64,000 nucleotides of DNA from Bacteroidaceae bacterium (GCA_017649485.1 JAGCGS010000032.1:1-64000); one strand, 5' to 3'; numbered from the stretch's first letter, positions 15,279-24,957 are shown. Made by a program: numbers and translations. Notes: generated by a model from the sequence alone, not told the origin.

Positions 15279-16484
15279 ATGGAACTGAATGATGATATAT
15301 GGCTGAAGAAATGGAAGGAGAATCTCGAGGATTTCGAGGAAGAAGTTCCCATAAACGGCTGGGAGAAGCTGCAGGCAGATTTGCAGGCAAACGATCCTCT
15401 TCCTCAGCATGAGTCATCTCCGAGGGCGAAAATCATCCCCTTTCGTCGTTGGCAGGTAGCTGCCGCAGCTGCTGTGGTAGTGCTGATAGCTGGTGCTGGC
15501 ATCTGGTTTCTGACATCCGATAAAGCTCCACAAGTGCCAACCATTGAGGCTCCCATAGCTCAGATTGTGCAGGTTGACCAACCTGAAGAAACTGCAGTTC
15601 CCTCAGTTCCAGAATCAAAGGCAGTAGAAACTACCCCTGCCGCTCCCGTAATTACAGAATCACCTAAGGCTACTCCTGCCGCTAAGCCAGCTTCAAAACC
15701 TGTGGTAAAACAAGCAGAACCAGTTGAGACAAAGCGGAATCTGACGCAGCAGTCGGTAACAATAGAGGAAACTTCTACCAAGCCATTAGTGGCACAGGCA
15801 TCCGCTCCTGCCGCAGTCAATGCGACAGAAGCGCAGCCAGAGGGTAGGCCCATACAGGTCAGGCCTTCACAGCAGAGTACTCGCCAGCGTTCGGTAAATC
15901 CTGTATATTCTGATGGTAACACATCTGCTGAAGTAAATACAATCAATAGGCGTCAGATTCGCATCTCTCAGGACGAGCGCCTGCAAAATGTGCCATTGCT
16001 TAGGCAGGGTGAGGCAGTTACTCGCTCCATAGCAGCAGAAGAGATAACAGATATGGATAGGGTATTCAACTCCTTCACAGCCCATTATAATGAGCTCTAC
16101 AACCAACAGGAGCATCTGTTTGACAATGGAACAGGCAATTACAGCACTATGGACAATGCATTGTTCCTGGCTGGATTGGTGAAGAAGATGCAAGGGCAGC
16201 GTTCTGCAGATGATGTCAAGCTATATCGTGAGATGGCAAGCCGTCTGGTAGAGCTGCAGCAGCCCAATGGGCTTTGGAAAGACAGTCTGCTCGACCCAAC
16301 TTCTCACAGTGCCAATACAGATACTGACAGCTACATCTGCTATGCCCTGGCTTGGGGAGTAAACAATGGCATCTTGAACCGTGCCCAATACTTAGAGCCA
16401 GTCCGTCATGCTTGGCAATCCATAGGCGACTGCAACAGCACTCCTTGCCGAATGGCGAAAGAGCAACTGCAGAAACTTCAATAA
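15279..16484 (+). CDS. Putative membrane anti-sigma protein with GH88-like C-terminus
   Basis: A 401-residue single-span membrane protein, 56 bases behind the ECF sigma gene. Residues 1-55 are cytoplasmic and acidic (LEDFEEEVPINGWEKLQ), as in Bacteroidota anti-sigma factors; a membrane span follows at about 57-79 (VAAAAAVVVLIAGAGIWFL). Residues 85-230 are Pro/Ala/Thr/Glu-rich and probably unfolded. The C-terminal 110 residues resemble the last part of GH88/GH105 unsaturated glucuronyl hydrolases (LVELQQPNGLWKD, then YICYALAWGVNNGIL and a final AW helix), but the catalytic half is absent. I infer a periplasmic sensor domain derived from that fold. No Cys zinc motif of the ZAS type is seen. Confidence 0.6.
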   Translation: MELNDDIWLKKWKENLEDFEEEVPINGWEKLQADLQANDPLPQHESSPRAKIIPFRRWQVAAAAAVVVLIAGAGIWFLTSDKAPQVPTIEAPIAQIVQVDQPEETAVPSVPESKAVETTPAAPVITESPKATPAAKPASKPVVKQAEPVETKRNLTQQSVTIEETSTKPLVAQASAPAAVNATEAQPEGRPIQVRPSQQSTRQRSVNPVYSDGNTSAEVNTINRRQIRISQDERLQNVPLLRQGEAVTRSIAAEEITDMDRVFNSFTAHYNELYNQQEHLFDNGTGNYSTMDNALFLAGLVKKMQGQRSADDVKLYREMASRLVELQQPNGLWKDSLLDPTSHSANTDTDSYICYALAWGVNNGILNRAQYLEPVRHAWQSIGDCNSTPCRMAKEQLQKLQ

Positions 16485-16499
16485 GGATTCTGCATGCTT

Positions 16500-16535
16500 A
16501 GCAGGATTATATTATATTTGATAAGTAATCCTGCT
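16500..16535 (+). terminator. Hairpin after the sigma/anti-sigma operon
   Basis: AGCAGGATTA and TAATCCTGCT form a perfect 10-base stem with a 16-base AT-rich loop. No T-run follows, so it may be a processing or Rho-linked end rather than an intrinsic terminator. Confidence 0.5.
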
Positions 16536-16556
16536 CGCAGCTTAAAAAAGAATAAT

Positions 16557-16631
16557 GAGGTCTAAGAGGGACTTACTTCAATGCTTATGGGGCTCCGGCT
16601 CACATTTTGGTTTCAGTCCCTCAATTACCTC
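16557..16631 (+). ncRNA. Tandem structured motif, copy 1
   Basis: Outer stem GAGGT (16557-16561) with ACCTC (16627-16631); inner stem GAGGGACT (16566-16573) with AGTCCCTC (16615-16622), eight perfect pairs. TTACTTC (16573-16579) follows the inner 5' arm and CAATTACCT precedes the end. A TCCG loop hairpin (GGGC/GCTC) lies inside. A second copy with different stem sequences follows at 16647-16715. Confidence 0.5.
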
Positions 16632-16646
16632 TTATTATTTATTAAC

Positions 16647-16715
16647 AAGGTCAAGGCTGGCTTACTTCCTAAGACGTTTAGCTAAAGCGGCATCCATCAG
16701 CCAGTCAATTACCTT
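16647..16715 (+). ncRNA. Tandem structured motif, copy 2
   Basis: Outer stem AAGGT (16647-16651) with ACCTT (16711-16715); inner stem GGCTGGCT (16655-16662) with AGCCAGTC (16699-16706), including one G-U pair. The flanks TTACTTC and CAATTACCT are identical to copy 1, while both stems differ by paired changes. It ends 16 bases before the ATG at 16732, so it can affect translation of that gene. Confidence 0.5.
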
Positions 16716-16731
16716 TTAATTTACAAACTTT

Positions 16732-19008
16732 ATGAGCAACAATACTTTGATAAAAGTAGCATTGCGCTATCGTGCCGTGTTTCTCGACATTAAACGAGAG
16801 GATATCAACATGCAGTCGGAAGCGACAGTCCCTGTGATGGCTTTAGTCCGCTGTCTAAAGGAGAACGGTTTTTGTGTCAGCGAGGAACTGCTTCATGCCT
16901 TAAATGCTGTTTCTAATGATCATCTTGCAGAAATCACTGAGTGTATCAATGACATAATGGGGGTGAACTTGAACTGGGCACCACTGGTTAAAGGTTGGGA
17001 TGTGCCTACAGGTGAGACTCTTGACGACCATCTCATCACCTGGATTGCTAACATCTTTGGTGAGAAAGTAGGTCTTAAGGGAACTACACTCCCTTGTGGA
17101 CATATGATTCCTGAAGGGACATTTCCCATCGAGCGATATAATGGATGTCCGTTCTGCGGTACTCCATTCGAGACAGCTGATTACATATATAAAGGACAGG
17201 GAAGCAAGTTAAAAGAACTGCGCCTGTTTTCTTTAGGTGATATGGAGAACGTATTCTTATCGCTCTTGGCATCTGCCACGCCCTTGGATGCTATACAGAA
17301 GGATTCATTGGGACAACTGTTGCGGGAATTTCCTCTGCCTGAAGATATTAATATCACCATGAAAGAAACTGTCATGCTCGTCATCAAGGTGTTGGTTGAG
17401 CAGGAGAGGGCAGACGAGGCGATGAAGTTCTTGAAGACACCGACAGACATACTGCGTTATCTTTGGTATGAGAAGACTGGCTACGTGCAGATTCTTGAGC
17501 CGAAGACCCTGGTTGCTCATGCCCGCAGACTGTACTACCACATGTGGGGGCCGCTTGATAGTGGGGTAGAGGCAGCCGACGAAATGAAGAAGAAGTTAAA
17601 GCTGAAATACAATCGCAGGACATGTCAGCGTATAGCCCTGTGGTTGAACGCCATCCCTATGACTGCTAAGCAAGCTGCTGAAAATATGAATCCTAAGCGT
17701 GGTATGTGGGTACGTATGATTCGTGCACTCCGTTTGGGTGAATATTCGCGCAAGAAAGGGTTTGACCATCTGGCCGAGATTCTCGATGTGTTTTACAAGC
17801 AGGATTACTCTAACTGGCAAGGACGTGTGGATAAAGCTCGCTCTGAGAACGATGCCGATAAGACGCTGGCACTGCTGAAGGAACGCCCAGGTCTCTTTGC
17901 CCGTTGTCTCTTTGCGTCAATGCTTCGTTTTGGGAGTAAGAAGGTAATTGCCGCCTTTAAAGAGATTGCTGACAAGTTACCAGCCCGTTTGCTACTGTCG
18001 CTTGGCAATGCAGCAGACTCATATTTCGATCCAAAGGAAGTACGTCTGGCTCGTCCAATAACTGGGGGAACCCATAAAATTGAGCCGAACATACTGTTGG
18101 CACTTTTTAGCGATGATGAACGTAAAGCAATGGTTGATGCCATTAATGACCTTTACAAGGCATCAATGGAAAGATATTTTGCTGCTCAGGAAACTGAGGC
18201 AAAGACTATCTATATTGATCCCTCTCTCTATAGCATCCCTGTCAGCGTTGGTGACCGCACTACAACCATTCAGGATGCCTCTTGTGCCTTGATGGGAACA
18301 CGTTTCCCTGTTGAGGGAGATTCCGTACGCCTATTCCTCCAGTGGGGAAAAGGCTTGCATGCACAACACCTTGACATGGATCTGAGTTGCCGTATTGCTC
18401 TGCCTGATAATAAGGTTAAAGAATGTGCTTATTACCAACTGTCTTGTGTGGGAGCGAAGCACTCTGGTGACATCCGTTCCATCCCTGAGAAGGTTGGAAC
18501 AGCTGAGTATATTGAACTGTCGTTGCCAGAATTGGAGACTGCTGGTGCCAAATATGTCACCTTTACTTGCAATGCTTATTCTGTAGGTGCTTTATCGCCC
18601 AATCTTGTAGTTGGCTGGATGGACTCTGCCAATCCAATGATTATATCAGAAAAGGACGGAGTAGCTTATGATCCTTCTTGTGTACAGCACATGGTTCGTA
18701 TCAGTGAAGGTAATCTCTCAAAGGGATTGGTATTTGGTGTACTCGACGTTGCCAAACGTGAAATCTTCTGGCTCGAAATGCCATTTACGTCTCAGACACT
18801 GAGAGGTGCTGACAGTGCGTCAGTAGAAGCTCTGCTCCATAAGCTGGAGGCAAAGCTCTCCATTGGCCAGCTACTCGACATGAAAGCAAAGGCTCAATGC
18901 TTGACCTCAGTAGATAATGCTATAGATGCAGATGAGGTATATACCTACGAGTGGGCACTCAACCCTGCTGAAGTAACAAAGTTGTTGAATGGTACTGATG
19001 GTAAGTAA
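16732..19008 (+). CDS. RING/TerD-like protein of the MXAN_6230/SCO0854 type
   Basis: A 758-residue cytoplasmic protein without signal or membrane spans. Near residues 120-145 it has a zinc-binding RING-like cluster: LPCGHMIPEGTF followed by GCPFCGTPF. The C-terminal 230 residues resemble a TerD-type stress domain: LDMDLSCRIALPDN matches the TerD Asp-rich calcium-binding strand, and GAKHSGDIRSIPEKVGTAEY with ELSLPELETAGAKYV matches what I recall of the MXAN_6230/SCO0854 RING proteins of myxobacteria and streptomycetes. The middle (about 170-480) is alpha-helical with no recognised domain. The gene has no partner on its strand and is preceded by a tandem structured motif. Function unknown; the similarity is from memory and moderately sure. 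Confidence 0.6.
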   Translation: MSNNTLIKVALRYRAVFLDIKREDINMQSEATVPVMALVRCLKENGFCVSEELLHALNAVSNDHLAEITECINDIMGVNLNWAPLVKGWDVPTGETLDDHLITWIANIFGEKVGLKGTTLPCGHMIPEGTFPIERYNGCPFCGTPFETADYIYKGQGSKLKELRLFSLGDMENVFLSLLASATPLDAIQKDSLGQLLREFPLPEDINITMKETVMLVIKVLVEQERADEAMKFLKTPTDILRYLWYEKTGYVQILEPKTLVAHARRLYYHMWGPLDSGVEAADEMKKKLKLKYNRRTCQRIALWLNAIPMTAKQAAENMNPKRGMWVRMIRALRLGEYSRKKGFDHLAEILDVFYKQDYSNWQGRVDKARSENDADKTLALLKERPGLFARCLFASMLRFGSKKVIAAFKEIADKLPARLLLSLGNAADSYFDPKEVRLARPITGGTHKIEPNILLALFSDDERKAMVDAINDLYKASMERYFAAQETEAKTIYIDPSLYSIPVSVGDRTTTIQDASCALMGTRFPVEGDSVRLFLQWGKGLHAQHLDMDLSCRIALPDNKVKECAYYQLSCVGAKHSGDIRSIPEKVGTAEYIELSLPELETAGAKYVTFTCNAYSVGALSPNLVVGWMDSANPMIISEKDGVAYDPSCVQHMVRISEGNLSKGLVFGVLDVAKREIFWLEMPFTSQTLRGADSASVEALLHKLEAKLSIGQLLDMKAKAQCLTSVDNAIDADEVYTYEWALNPAEVTKLLNGTDGK

Positions 19009-19051
19009 TTTTTGACCTATAGCTCATTTGTAGATAGAAGGGTCAAAAAAA

Positions 19052-19095
19052 TAGGGTAGGAATATCTTTTTGTTCCTACCCTAAATTTTTGTTTT
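19052..19095. terminator. Bidirectional terminator between the RING/TerD gene and tRNA-His
   Basis: TAGGGTAGGAA (19052-19062) and TTCCTACCCTA (19073-19083) form a perfect 11-base stem. A T-rich run follows on the plus strand and a run of seven A residues precedes it, giving a T-run on the minus strand, so it can serve both convergent transcripts. Confidence 0.9.
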
Positions 19096-19112
19096 CCAAT
19101 GTTCTAACTCTT

Positions 19113-19188
19113 GGGTGCCAGGTGGGACTCGAACCCACGACATTCAGAACCACAATCTGACGCTCTAACCGACTGAACTACGGGCACC
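19113..19188 (-). tRNA. tRNA-His (GTG anticodon)
   Basis: The minus strand folds as a full cloverleaf. The anticodon loop TTGTGGT carries GTG (His); the T-arm loop contains GGTTCGAGTCC. The extra G at position -1, specific to tRNA-His, is encoded at 19188 and pairs with the C at 19113. The CCA end is not encoded. Its promoter has a TATCTTTGC -7 box at 19217-19225. Confidence 0.96.
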
Positions 19189-19216
19189 ATATAAGCATTT
19201 GCTTTTAAATGCGGAT

Positions 19217-19225
19217 GCAAAGATA
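19217..19225 (-). promoter_or_regulatory. -7 box of tRNA-His
   Basis: Minus strand TATCTTTGC, 29 bases before the tRNA. It overlaps the inverted repeat at 19223-19261. Confidence 0.5.
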
Positions 19226-19267
19226 GGGCAAATCTTTGAATGTACAAAGCTTTTGCCCTATTTTTTT
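19223..19267. terminator. Hairpin between folD and tRNA-His
   Basis: ATAGGGCAAA (19223-19232) pairs with TTTGCCCTAT (19252-19261), with an inner CTTTG/CAAAG pairing; seven T residues follow on the plus strand. For folD on the minus strand the hairpin is followed only by CTTTGC, and its distal arm overlaps the tRNA-His -7 box. Confidence 0.6.
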
Positions 19268-20147
19268 AAAGATAAATCGCTTTCTTGCCTGCCAAGAGTG
19301 TATTTTTCATCAATGACACAATAGTCATTGGACCTACGCCACCTGGTACAGGGGTGATGAAAGAGCACTTAGGCGCTACCTCATCGAACTTTACGTCGCC
19401 ATTCAAACGGAAACCACTCTTCTTTGTAGCATCAGGTACACGGGTGGTACCAACGTCAATCACCACAGCACCTTCCTTCACCATATCTGCCGTCACGAAG
19501 TTTGGCTTACCAATGGCAGCAATAATAATATCCGCCTCTTGACACTCCTTCTTCAAATCATGGCTATGGCTGTGACATACTGTTACGGTAGCGTCACCTG
19601 GGGTAGCTTTCTGCATCATCAGGGTAGCCATAGGTTTGCCCACGATGTTACTTCTGCCCAGCACCACACACTTCTTTCCTGAGGTCTCAATGTTATAACG
19701 GCGCAGTAACTCGATGATACCATTGGGTGTCGCTGATACATAGCAAGGCAATCCGATAGCTAAACGCCCAACGTTGATAGGGTGGAACCCGTCCACATCC
19801 TTGCGGTAGTCAATGGCCTCAATCACCTTCTGCTCAGAGATATGCTTAGGTAATGGCAACTGAACGATGAAGCCATCAACATCTGCATCCTGGTTCAGTT
19901 CCTCTACTTTTTCCAACAGCTCTGCTTCAGTGACATCTGCCTCGTAGCGGATGAGTGAAGACTTGAACCCACACGCCTCACAGGCCTTGACTTTATTGGC
20001 TACGTATGTCTCACTGCCGCCATCATGACCTACCAAAATAGCAGCCAAATGAGGGCGTTTTCCGCCAGCAGCCACAATCTGTTCCACTTCGGCGGCAATC
20101 TCTTGTTTGATTTGCGCTGATACAGCTTTTCCGTCAATCAGTGTCAT
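19266..20147 (-). CDS. folD: Bifunctional methylene-THF dehydrogenase/cyclohydrolase
   Basis: A 293-residue cytoplasmic enzyme of one-carbon metabolism, oxidising 5,10-methylene-THF to methenyl-THF and hydrolysing that to 10-formyl-THF. Family landmarks are visible: [16 protein letters not shown] with the catalytic Lys, [40 protein letters not shown] (NADP-binding) and [11 protein letters not shown]. Length is typical. It lies 11 bases behind ffh on the same strand and probably shares its transcript. Confidence 0.97.
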   Translation of the reverse strand: MTLIDGKAVSAQIKQEIAAEVEQIVAAGGKRPHLAAILVGHDGGSETYVANKVKACEACGFKSSLIRYEADVTEAELLEKVEELNQDADVDGFIVQLPLPKHISEQKVIEAIDYRKDVDGFHPINVGRLAIGLPCYVSATPNGIIELLRRYNIETSGKKCVVLGRSNIVGKPMATLMMQKATPGDATVTVCHSHSHDLKKECQEADIIIAAIGKPNFVTADMVKEGAVVIDVGTTRVPDATKKSGFRLNGDVKFDEVAPKCSFITPVPGGVGPMTIVSLMKNTLLAGKKAIYL

Positions 20148-20158
20148 ATATGCTTTTA

Positions 20159-21496
20159 TTAAAAGGGTTTACCACCTGGTTTCATCATCGGTGGCATCTT
20201 AGCAAACTTGCTGGTTGTCACCATCTTCATCATCTTACGTGTTTGATCGAACTGCTTGATGAGTCGGTTCACCTCCTGGATGTTTGTACCACTACCTTTA
20301 GCTATACGCTGACGGCGAGAAGTGTTCAGTAACTCAGGATGTGAACGCTCCTGTGGTGTCATAGAGTAGATAATGGCCTCGATGCTCTTAAAAGCATTGT
20401 CATCGATATCTATATCCTTGATAGCTTTGCCTACACCGGGAATCATGGCAGCCAAATCCTTGAGGTTACCCATCTTCTTGATTTGGGCAATCTGACTCAT
20501 GAAATCGTTGAAGTCGAACTGGTTCTTCTGAATTTTCTTCTGAAGGCGCTTGGCCTCTTCTTCATCATATTGTTCCTGTGCACGCTCAACCAATGAAACG
20601 ATGTCACCCATACCGAGGATGCGGTCGGCCATACGGTCGGGGTGGAACTGGTCGATGGCTTCCAGCTTCTCGCCTGTTCCCACAAATTTGATAGGCTTAT
20701 TCACCACCGTACGTATAGACAGGGCAGCACCACCACGCGTATCACCGTCAAGCTTGGTGAGTACCACGCCTGTAAAGTCAAGACGGTCATTAAACTCTTT
20801 CGCTGTATTCACGGCATCCTGACCAGTCATTGAGTCCACCACGAAAAGGATTTCATCTGGTTGGATGCCCTCTTTGATGGCTGCAATCTCGTTCATCATC
20901 TCCTCGTCAACAGCCAAGCGACCAGCCGTATCGACAATCACTAAATCGTAGTTCTTAGCCTTTGCCTCTGTGATAGCGTTTTTGGCAATGTTCACAGGAT
21001 CCCTGCTCTCCATCTCGGCATACATTGGCACATTGATCTGTTCTGCCAACACACGCAGCTGTTCGATAGCAGCGGGGCGATACACGTCGCAGGCAACTAA
21101 TAGCGGGCGACGGTTCTTTTTTGTTTTGAGCATACGTGCCAGCTTGCCTGAGAAGGTGGTTTTACCAGAACCTTGCAGACCTGACATCAGGATAACGGCA
21201 GGCTTGTTTGTGAGATTCAGTTCGGCTGTCTCGCCACCCATCAGTGTGGCCAGCTCGTCATGTACAATCTTCACCATCAGCTGACTGGGCTTCACGGCTG
21301 TCAGCACGTTTTGTCCCAATGCTTTCTGCTTTACGGTGTCAGTAAAGGTCTTAGCTACCTTATAATTCACGTCGGCATCGAGTAACGCCTTGCGTACATC
21401 CTTGAGCGTTTCGGCAACATTGATTTCGGTAATCTTGCCTTCACCTTTCAGTATCTTAAACGACCTTTCGAGTCTTTCACTTAAATTCTCAAACAT
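20159..21496 (-). CDS. ffh: Signal recognition particle GTPase
   Basis: A 445-residue SRP54 homologue that binds 4.5S RNA and delivers nascent membrane proteins to the Sec machinery. The N domain (residues 1-90), the G domain with P-loop [21 protein letters not shown] and [10 protein letters not shown], and the Met-rich M domain (from about 330: [17 protein letters not shown], then [15 protein letters not shown]) are in order. The C-terminus [10 protein letters not shown] is Met-rich as usual. It is followed by folD after 11 bases and preceded by rho after 30. Confidence 0.97.
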   Translation of the reverse strand: MFENLSERLERSFKILKGEGKITEINVAETLKDVRKALLDADVNYKVAKTFTDTVKQKALGQNVLTAVKPSQLMVKIVHDELATLMGGETAELNLTNKPAVILMSGLQGSGKTTFSGKLARMLKTKKNRRPLLVACDVYRPAAIEQLRVLAEQINVPMYAEMESRDPVNIAKNAITEAKAKNYDLVIVDTAGRLAVDEEMMNEIAAIKEGIQPDEILFVVDSMTGQDAVNTAKEFNDRLDFTGVVLTKLDGDTRGGAALSIRTVVNKPIKFVGTGEKLEAIDQFHPDRMADRILGMGDIVSLVERAQEQYDEEEAKRLQKKIQKNQFDFNDFMSQIAQIKKMGNLKDLAAMIPGVGKAIKDIDIDDNAFKSIEAIIYSMTPQERSHPELLNTSRRQRIAKGSGTNIQEVNRLIKQFDQTRKMMKMVTTSKFAKMPPMMKPGGKPF

Positions 21497-21526
21497 GATA
21501 AATAAAAACTAATGTCTTTCTATAAG

Positions 21527-23563
21527 TTATGAATTAATATTCATCAAGAATTCTTGATTGTTGCGGGTAGATTCCATCAAATTCTTCACTTTCTCGATTG
21601 CCTCCTGTGGCGTCATGTCTGCCATGAAGCGGCGAGCTATCCACATACGGTCGATAGTAAGCTGGTCTTGCAGCAGGTCGTCACGGCGTGTACTTGAAAG
21701 TATAACATTGATAGCAGGGAAGATGCGCTTGTTACTGAGAGTGCGATCCAGCTGCAACTCCATGTTACCCGTACCCTTGAACTCCTCAAATATCACATCG
21801 TCCATCTTAGAACCGGTTTCTGTCAATGCTGTTGCCAGGATAGTCAGTGAGCCGCCACCTTCTATGTTACGAGCGGCACCGAAGAAACTCTTGGGCTTAT
21901 GCAAAGCGTTGGCATCCACACCACCAGAGAGCACCTTGCCTGAAGCTGGGGCAACTGTGTTGTAAGCGCGAGCCAAGCGTGTGATGGAGTCGAGGAAGAT
22001 TACCACATCATGACCACACTCTACCAAACGTTTTGCTTTCTCCAATACGATATTGGCAATCTTCACGTGGCGATCAGCAGGTTCGTCGAAGGTAGATGCA
22101 ATCACTTCGGCATTCACGGTACGTGCCATATCAGTCACCTCCTCAGGACGTTCGTCAATCAGCAGCACCATCATGTAAACCTCTGGATGGTTGGAAGCGA
22201 TGGCATTGGCGATGTTCTTCATCAAGGTAGTCTTACCTGTCTTTGGCTGAGCTACAATCAGCGCACGCTGGCCCTTACCAATAGGTGTGTAGAGATCCAC
22301 GATGCGGGCATCAATGGTGTCACGACCATCACCTTTGCACAACGTAAACTTTTCTTCAGGGAAAAGGGGTGTGAGGTGTTCGAAAGGTACGCGGTCGCGC
22401 ACAATCTCAGGATTCAATCCATTAATCTTGTTTACCTTTACCAGGGGGAAATATTTTTCGCCTTCTTTTGGGGGACGAATCACACCTTCCACAACATCGC
22501 CTGTCTTTAAGCCAAACAGCTTGATTTGCGACTGAGAAACGTAGATGTCGTCAGGAGAAGATAGGTAATTATAGTCAGATGAACGCAGGAAGCCATAACC
22601 ATCCTGCATGATTTCCAATACACCCCATCCCTGCAGGATATCCTCAAAGTCGTACAAAGGCTGAGGCTGACGCTTCTCGGCATTGTTCTCAGCATTCTGC
22701 TGTGCGGCTTGCGGAATAGGACCGTTATTAACCCTCTGTGGTTGTGCAGGACCTTGGTTGTCTGTCTTAGCAAATTTGTCAATCAGTTCCTCTGGAATCT
22801 GCTGATTGTCGCTTGGCAGCTCCTCGATAGGTACAAATGTGTCAGTCTTGATGCCTAATTCCTGCACAGATTCTTTTACCTCCGTATTCGCTTTATTTTC
22901 CAGTTCTGCCGCTTTCTCAGCTTCTAATTTGGCTGCATTCTTCTGCTGCAGTCTTTCAAGTACCTTCTCCACATCAGGAACGGACTTACGAGGACGTCCT
23001 CTGCGCTTGGTAGCCTGAGCGGTATCGGCTGGAGCCTCAGTAGCTGGGGCTGGAGCAGGTTCGGGTGCAGGTGTAGGTTGTGGAGCTGCAACAGTTTTAG
23101 CTTCTTTCTTGTTTTCTGGTTCAGCCTTAGCAGCCTGTTTCTTTTTCTTTTCAGTAGGCTTCACTGCTTTCTCAGTAGCTTTCTCAACGGGCTTTCCTTT
23201 CGGTTTTTCTTCCTTTTCCACAGGTTTTTCTACAGGAGCCTCGGTAGGTTGTACGCTTTCAATCTTTCCTTTTTGTAAGATGGAAATAGGTTGCTCATCG
23301 CGAGAAATTGTACCTTCCTTGTTGGCTGAGAACACCCTATTCAGTTTGCCATTAGTCACAGTTACGCGTTTGCGTTTTGGCTTATCTTCTTTCTGCTTAT
23401 CTTTGGCAGCAATTTTATTGGCATTAGAAATGGCCTGCTCATCCAGAATTTTATATACTAAGTCCTCTTTGGAAAGAGAATCTGTTTTGTTTATGCCCAG
23501 CTCTTTGGCTATGGCTTGTAAGTCAGTCAACGACTTTTCGTTTAATTGAACAATATTATACAT
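21527..23563 (-). CDS. rho: Transcription termination factor Rho with long N-terminal insertion
   Basis: A 678-residue hexameric RNA helicase that ends transcription. An N-terminal SAP-like segment (residues 1-50, [16 protein letters not shown]) is followed by about 250 residues of low-complexity Lys/Glu/Ala/Pro sequence containing an AT-hook-like RRGRPRKS. The RNA-binding cold-shock-like domain (from about 303, [16 protein letters not shown]) and the ATPase core (Walker [10 protein letters not shown] near 443, then [23 protein letters not shown] and the ANALHKPK loop region) are intact. Rho of Escherichia coli is about 420 residues; the insertion is a known Bacteroidota feature linked to phase separation in Bacteroides. 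Its -7 box is at 23630-23638. Confidence 0.96.
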   Translation of the reverse strand: MYNIVQLNEKSLTDLQAIAKELGINKTDSLSKEDLVYKILDEQAISNANKIAAKDKQKEDKPKRKRVTVTNGKLNRVFSANKEGTISRDEQPISILQKGKIESVQPTEAPVEKPVEKEEKPKGKPVEKATEKAVKPTEKKKKQAAKAEPENKKEAKTVAAPQPTPAPEPAPAPATEAPADTAQATKRRGRPRKSVPDVEKVLERLQQKNAAKLEAEKAAELENKANTEVKESVQELGIKTDTFVPIEELPSDNQQIPEELIDKFAKTDNQGPAQPQRVNNGPIPQAAQQNAENNAEKRQPQPLYDFEDILQGWGVLEIMQDGYGFLRSSDYNYLSSPDDIYVSQSQIKLFGLKTGDVVEGVIRPPKEGEKYFPLVKVNKINGLNPEIVRDRVPFEHLTPLFPEEKFTLCKGDGRDTIDARIVDLYTPIGKGQRALIVAQPKTGKTTLMKNIANAIASNHPEVYMMVLLIDERPEEVTDMARTVNAEVIASTFDEPADRHVKIANIVLEKAKRLVECGHDVVIFLDSITRLARAYNTVAPASGKVLSGGVDANALHKPKSFFGAARNIEGGGSLTILATALTETGSKMDDVIFEEFKGTGNMELQLDRTLSNKRIFPAINVILSSTRRDDLLQDQLTIDRMWIARRFMADMTPQEAIEKVKNLMESTRNNQEFLMNINS

Positions 23564-23629
23564 GGATTGTAATTAATGTGTTTTTTGGGAAAAAACGGTT
23601 GAAATAAGGGTTCCTTTATTTTCAACGGT

Positions 23630-23638
23630 GCAAAGATA
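23630..23638 (-). promoter_or_regulatory. -7 box of rho
   Basis: Minus strand TATCTTTGC, 67 bases before the rho ATG. A TTG lies about 22 bases further upstream. Confidence 0.5.
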
Positions 23639-23667
23639 CAAATCTTTTTTTGAAATAACACAATCAT

Positions 23668-24939
23668 TTATGCCTTTTTTCTGAAGATGACAACTCTCTT
23701 GGTGCTATTTGTCACTCTAAAACGGTTGTCTATGCGCTCTCCTATAACCCAAATCACATCGTTACCACAACAAAGCACATACTGATTGGCTTTTTGGCTG
23801 ACATTCTTTTTCAAGTCGGTGAGAAAGTCACTGATCAGCTTTCTGCCTTTCATGCCGAAAGGTACAAACCAGTCGCCAGGCCTGCAAAGACGCACACTGA
23901 TAGCATCATTCAGCTTGTCTGCATCAAAGCAAGCGGTATGCTTATCTCTGGGTATCTCGAACCCCTGAGAATAGAGGTATTGGTCCGTTTCGAGTTCTGG
24001 AGGAGTAGGAGGAATTGCAGGCTCTATCAGCAGATGTGTGCGGTCTTTGATGATATGCCATTCCTTGCTTTCGAACACTTTACCCGACTGCCCTGTCAAA
24101 GCTTCCATCATGTCGGCAACCTGTGCGGAGTTGAAACCCAAGGGTGAAGCTATTTCGTACAACAGGCTTTGGGGTGATGGCTCTTGCTGCAGTTTGGCAA
24201 TGTCGATACCTCTGTCGTTTTTTACCCTGTCTTTGCCTTTTGCTATGCAGTTATTATAGATATGGTGTACCTCGTTCAGATGATCTGCCGTTTGCAACAG
24301 GCTTTGTCTGAAAGAGGGGTTGATGGTTTCCAGCATAGGAATCAATTTGTGGCGAATGGTGTTACGGGTATAGTCATCTAACAGGTTGGAACTGTCGTTT
24401 ACGAAAGGTTGTTTCAGTTCCTGCAGGTAGTCCAATACCTCACTGCGGTTTACACATAGCAGCGGACGGATTACGAAACCATTCTTGGGTTGAATACCCC
24501 GCAAGCCCTTGATGCCAGTTCCCCGGATAAGGTTTAGCAGAAAAGTTTCTATACTGTCGTCTTGGTGATGGGCTACAGATATCCATTGGCAGCCAGTCTC
24601 TTGACGCAGTTGCTCGAACCAATTGTACCTAAGTTCGCGTGCTGCCATCTCAATGGAGATGCCATACTCTCTGGCGTATTCTTTAGTGTGAAAGTGCTGT
24701 ACATGCAAACCCACTTGCAGCTCTTCACACAGTTCTTTGACAAACGCCTCGTCGCGGTCGGATTCATCACCCCTCAGGTGGAAGTTACAATGGGCAGCCT
24801 CGCAGGAAAAACCCAGTTGCATGAGAACACGCAGCAAAGCCACCGAGTCGGCTCCCCCGCTCAGTGCCACCAGCGTCTTCTCATCCGTTTTAAGCAATCC
24901 TTGACGCTCAATAAACTGCTTGACTTTCCTTATCAACAT
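23668..24939 (-). CDS. tilS: tRNA(Ile)-lysidine synthase
   Basis: A 423-residue essential tRNA modification enzyme that attaches lysine to C34 of the CAU-anticodon isoleucine tRNA. The PP-loop VALSGGADSVALLRV (about residues 24-38) binds ATP; AHCNFHLRGDESDRDE, AHHQDDSIETFLLNL and GIKGLRGI follow as in the family. The C-terminal tRNA-binding domain includes RPGDWFVPFGMKGRKLISDF. It is divergent from feoB, with its own -7 box at 24949-24957. Confidence 0.95.
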   Translation of the reverse strand: MLIRKVKQFIERQGLLKTDEKTLVALSGGADSVALLRVLMQLGFSCEAAHCNFHLRGDESDRDEAFVKELCEELQVGLHVQHFHTKEYAREYGISIEMAARELRYNWFEQLRQETGCQWISVAHHQDDSIETFLLNLIRGTGIKGLRGIQPKNGFVIRPLLCVNRSEVLDYLQELKQPFVNDSSNLLDDYTRNTIRHKLIPMLETINPSFRQSLLQTADHLNEVHHIYNNCIAKGKDRVKNDRGIDIAKLQQEPSPQSLLYEIASPLGFNSAQVADMMEALTGQSGKVFESKEWHIIKDRTHLLIEPAIPPTPPELETDQYLYSQGFEIPRDKHTACFDADKLNDAISVRLCRPGDWFVPFGMKGRKLISDFLTDLKKNVSQKANQYVLCCGNDVIWVIGERIDNRFRVTNSTKRVVIFRKKA

Positions 24940-24948
24940 ATTGTCTTT

Positions 24949-24957
24949 GCAAAATTA
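24949..24957 (-). promoter_or_regulatory. -7 box of tilS
   Basis: Minus strand TAATTTTGC, only ten bases before the ATG, implying a very short leader. Confidence 0.5.
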
